6,686 bases of DNA, taken from positions 1 through 6,686 of the forward strand of contig JAOZUV010000113.1 in assembly GCA_029938505.1 (NCBI GenBank), written 5' to 3'. Position 1 is the stretch's first letter, and every line of letters starts with the position of its first letter. The position numbers and the translations under genes are program-made. This document shows, in pieces, positions 5,495 through 6,686 of this stretch. Source of the stretch: Bacteroidales bacterium (lineage in GTDB: Bacteria; Bacteroidota; Bacteroidia; Bacteroidales; GCA-2711565). Below the pieces are notes generated by a model. It saw only the letters and a program-made list of their open reading frames with translations. It ran no database searches and was not told the DNA's origin.

Positions 5495-6686
5495 TTAATT
5501 TAATCCTCTTGCTTTTAGTAGCGGTTCAATGATTGGCTCACGACCACGAAAATCAACATACATTTTCATTGCATTTTCGATACCGTTTTTCTCCAATATA
5601 TTTTTACGGAAACTTACAGCAGTTGCCTGATCAAAAATTCCATTTTCAGTAAAAGCATCATATCCATCATTATCTAAAACAGCGGCCCAAGTATAGCTAT
5701 AATAACCTGCATCATATCCGCCAATAATATGACCGAAATAAGTAGTTCTATATCTAGATTCAATTTCTGGAATTAAACCAATGCTGTTTAAATAATCCTT
5801 TTCGAATTTGGCAATATCAATATCAACAGGCTTTTCAATAGTATGATAAGCAAGGTCAAGTAATGATGCAGCAATCACTTCAACATTTGCAAACCCTTGG
5901 TTAAATTTACTGGCAGCATCCATTTTTTGAACTAATTCTTCAGGAATAACCTCCCCTGTTTGATAGTGCTTAGCATATTGTTTCAATACTTCTGGCTCGC
6001 TAACCCAATGTTCCATAATTTGAGATGGTAGTTCAACAAAATCCCAAGCAATATAATTTGAGTTATAAGAAGTTTGTGAGAACAATCCGTCTAAAGCATG
6101 ACCAAATTCGTGGAATAAAGTTGAAACTTCATCCATACTTAATAATGAAGGAGTATCTTCAGTTGGTTTTGTGAAATTACAAACCACAGTCACCAATGGG
6201 AAAATTTCTTTTCCATCAAGGATTTTGTGGTCTCTATAAGAGCCACACCATGCACCACCACGTTTACTTTCTCTTGGATGAAAGTCCATATATAAAAGTC
6301 CAACAGCATCTCCATTCGCTTCTTTTACTTCAAAAGCCTGAGCATCTGGATGAGGTAAAGGAATATCGTTTACAGGAGTAAATGTAATACCGTATAATTT
6401 TTTGGCTACCCAAAACGCACCGTCTCTAACATTATCAAGCTTGAAATAAGGGCGTACTTCTGCATCGTTTAGATTGTATTTTTCCATGCGGATTTTCTCA
6501 GCATAATACCACCAATCCCAAGAAGCCAACTTAAAGTTTCCTCCTTCGGCATCAATCATTTCTTGCATTTGTTTTGCTTCACTTTTAGCAATTGGCAATG
6601 CAGCTTCCCACAATTGCTCTAATAATTTAATCGCATTATCAGGAACACCGGCCATACGTGGCTCTAATGTTAAATGTGCATGTGTA
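5495..6686 (-). CDS. M3-family zinc peptidase paralogue, Dcp type, C-terminal part (cut by right edge)
   Basis: The reading frame stays open to the right edge. Ten residues (THAHLTLEPR) precede the first in-window Met at 6655, and they align with KSHADLILSTR of the neighbouring peptidase. That Met is therefore internal and the true start is outside the window. About 396 residues are visible, corresponding to residues 305-701 of the neighbour, so some 300 residues are probably missing. Catalytic features are intact: HEFGH (codons 6112-6098), third zinc ligand Glu in DFVELPSQ, and HIIGGYDAGYYSYTW carrying the conserved His and three Tyr residues. RGGAWCGSYR is also present. By hand alignment about 229 of 396 positions are identical to the neighbour, with a single one-residue gap. 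It shares the HEFGHALD motif and the shortened zinc loop. The expected role is cleavage of short peptides; whether it is secreted depends on the unseen N-terminus. It ends in its own terminator, so read-through into the next copy should be limited. Confidence 0.93.
   Translation of the reverse strand, partial: THAHLTLEPRMAGVPDNAIKLLEQLWEAALPIAKSEAKQMQEMIDAEGGNFKLASWDWWYYAEKIRMEKYNLNDAEVRPYFKLDNVRDGAFWVAKKLYGITFTPVNDIPLPHPDAQAFEVKEANGDAVGLLYMDFHPRESKRGGAWCGSYRDHKILDGKEIFPLVTVVCNFTKPTEDTPSLLSMDEVSTLFHEFGHALDGLFSQTSYNSNYIAWDFVELPSQIMEHWVSEPEVLKQYAKHYQTGEVIPEELVQKMDAASKFNQGFANVEVIAASLLDLAYHTIEKPVDIDIAKFEKDYLNSIGLIPEIESRYRTTYFGHIIGGYDAGYYSYTWAAVLDNDGYDAFTENGIFDQATAVSFRKNILEKNGIENAMKMYVDFRGREPIIEPLLKARGLN

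Noticed and set aside
6196..6381. Open frame of 61 codons on the + strand
   Set aside because: It is antisense to a conserved part of the second M3 peptidase, with no sign of independent coding.

Overview
The window looks like a stretch of ordinary Bacteroidota chromosome. The evidence is AT-rich DNA, start codons mostly without Shine-Dalgarno sequences, a DUF4369-TlpA-type lipoprotein, a secreted protein whose predicted mature form begins with Gln, tandem M3 lipoprotein-type peptidases, and a -7/-33 promoter of the TAnnTTTG / TTG class. The genus cannot be told from the sequence.

Layout. Positions 3-119 (+) are the last 38 codons of a TonB C-terminal domain protein cut by the left edge. A 185-base gap follows, holding a long inverted repeat (203-253), probably the tonB terminator. 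Three closely spaced + strand genes come next: a membrane-anchored thioredoxin-fold protein (305-1522, CGAC active site), a small secreted MORN-variant-like protein (1535-1972), and a DUF4369-TlpA thioredoxin lipoprotein (2023-3129, CGPC active site). Gaps of 12 and 50 bases suggest one operon. A hairpin at 3155-3192 separates this group from two - strand genes converging on it.

The - strand half holds two tandem M3-family zinc peptidases of the Dcp type: a complete lipoprotein (3210-5315) and the C-terminal part of a paralogue (5495 to the right edge). They are about 58% identical by hand alignment over some 396 residues. The paralogue ends in its own terminator (5447-5476), and the complete gene has a recognisable Bacteroidota promoter (5371-5401), so the two copies are probably transcribed separately.

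Function. The + strand genes point to thiol-disulfide chemistry and cell-envelope maintenance. The - strand genes point to breakdown of short peptides in the periplasm or at the membrane. Nothing ties the two halves together beyond a shared envelope location. I see no RNA gene, mobile element, CRISPR array or defence system, and no clear evidence of a previously undescribed system. The most unusual details are the MORN-like gene between two different thioredoxin-fold proteins, the shortened zinc-site loop shared by both peptidases, and two terminators whose stems pair fully only in the - strand transcript.
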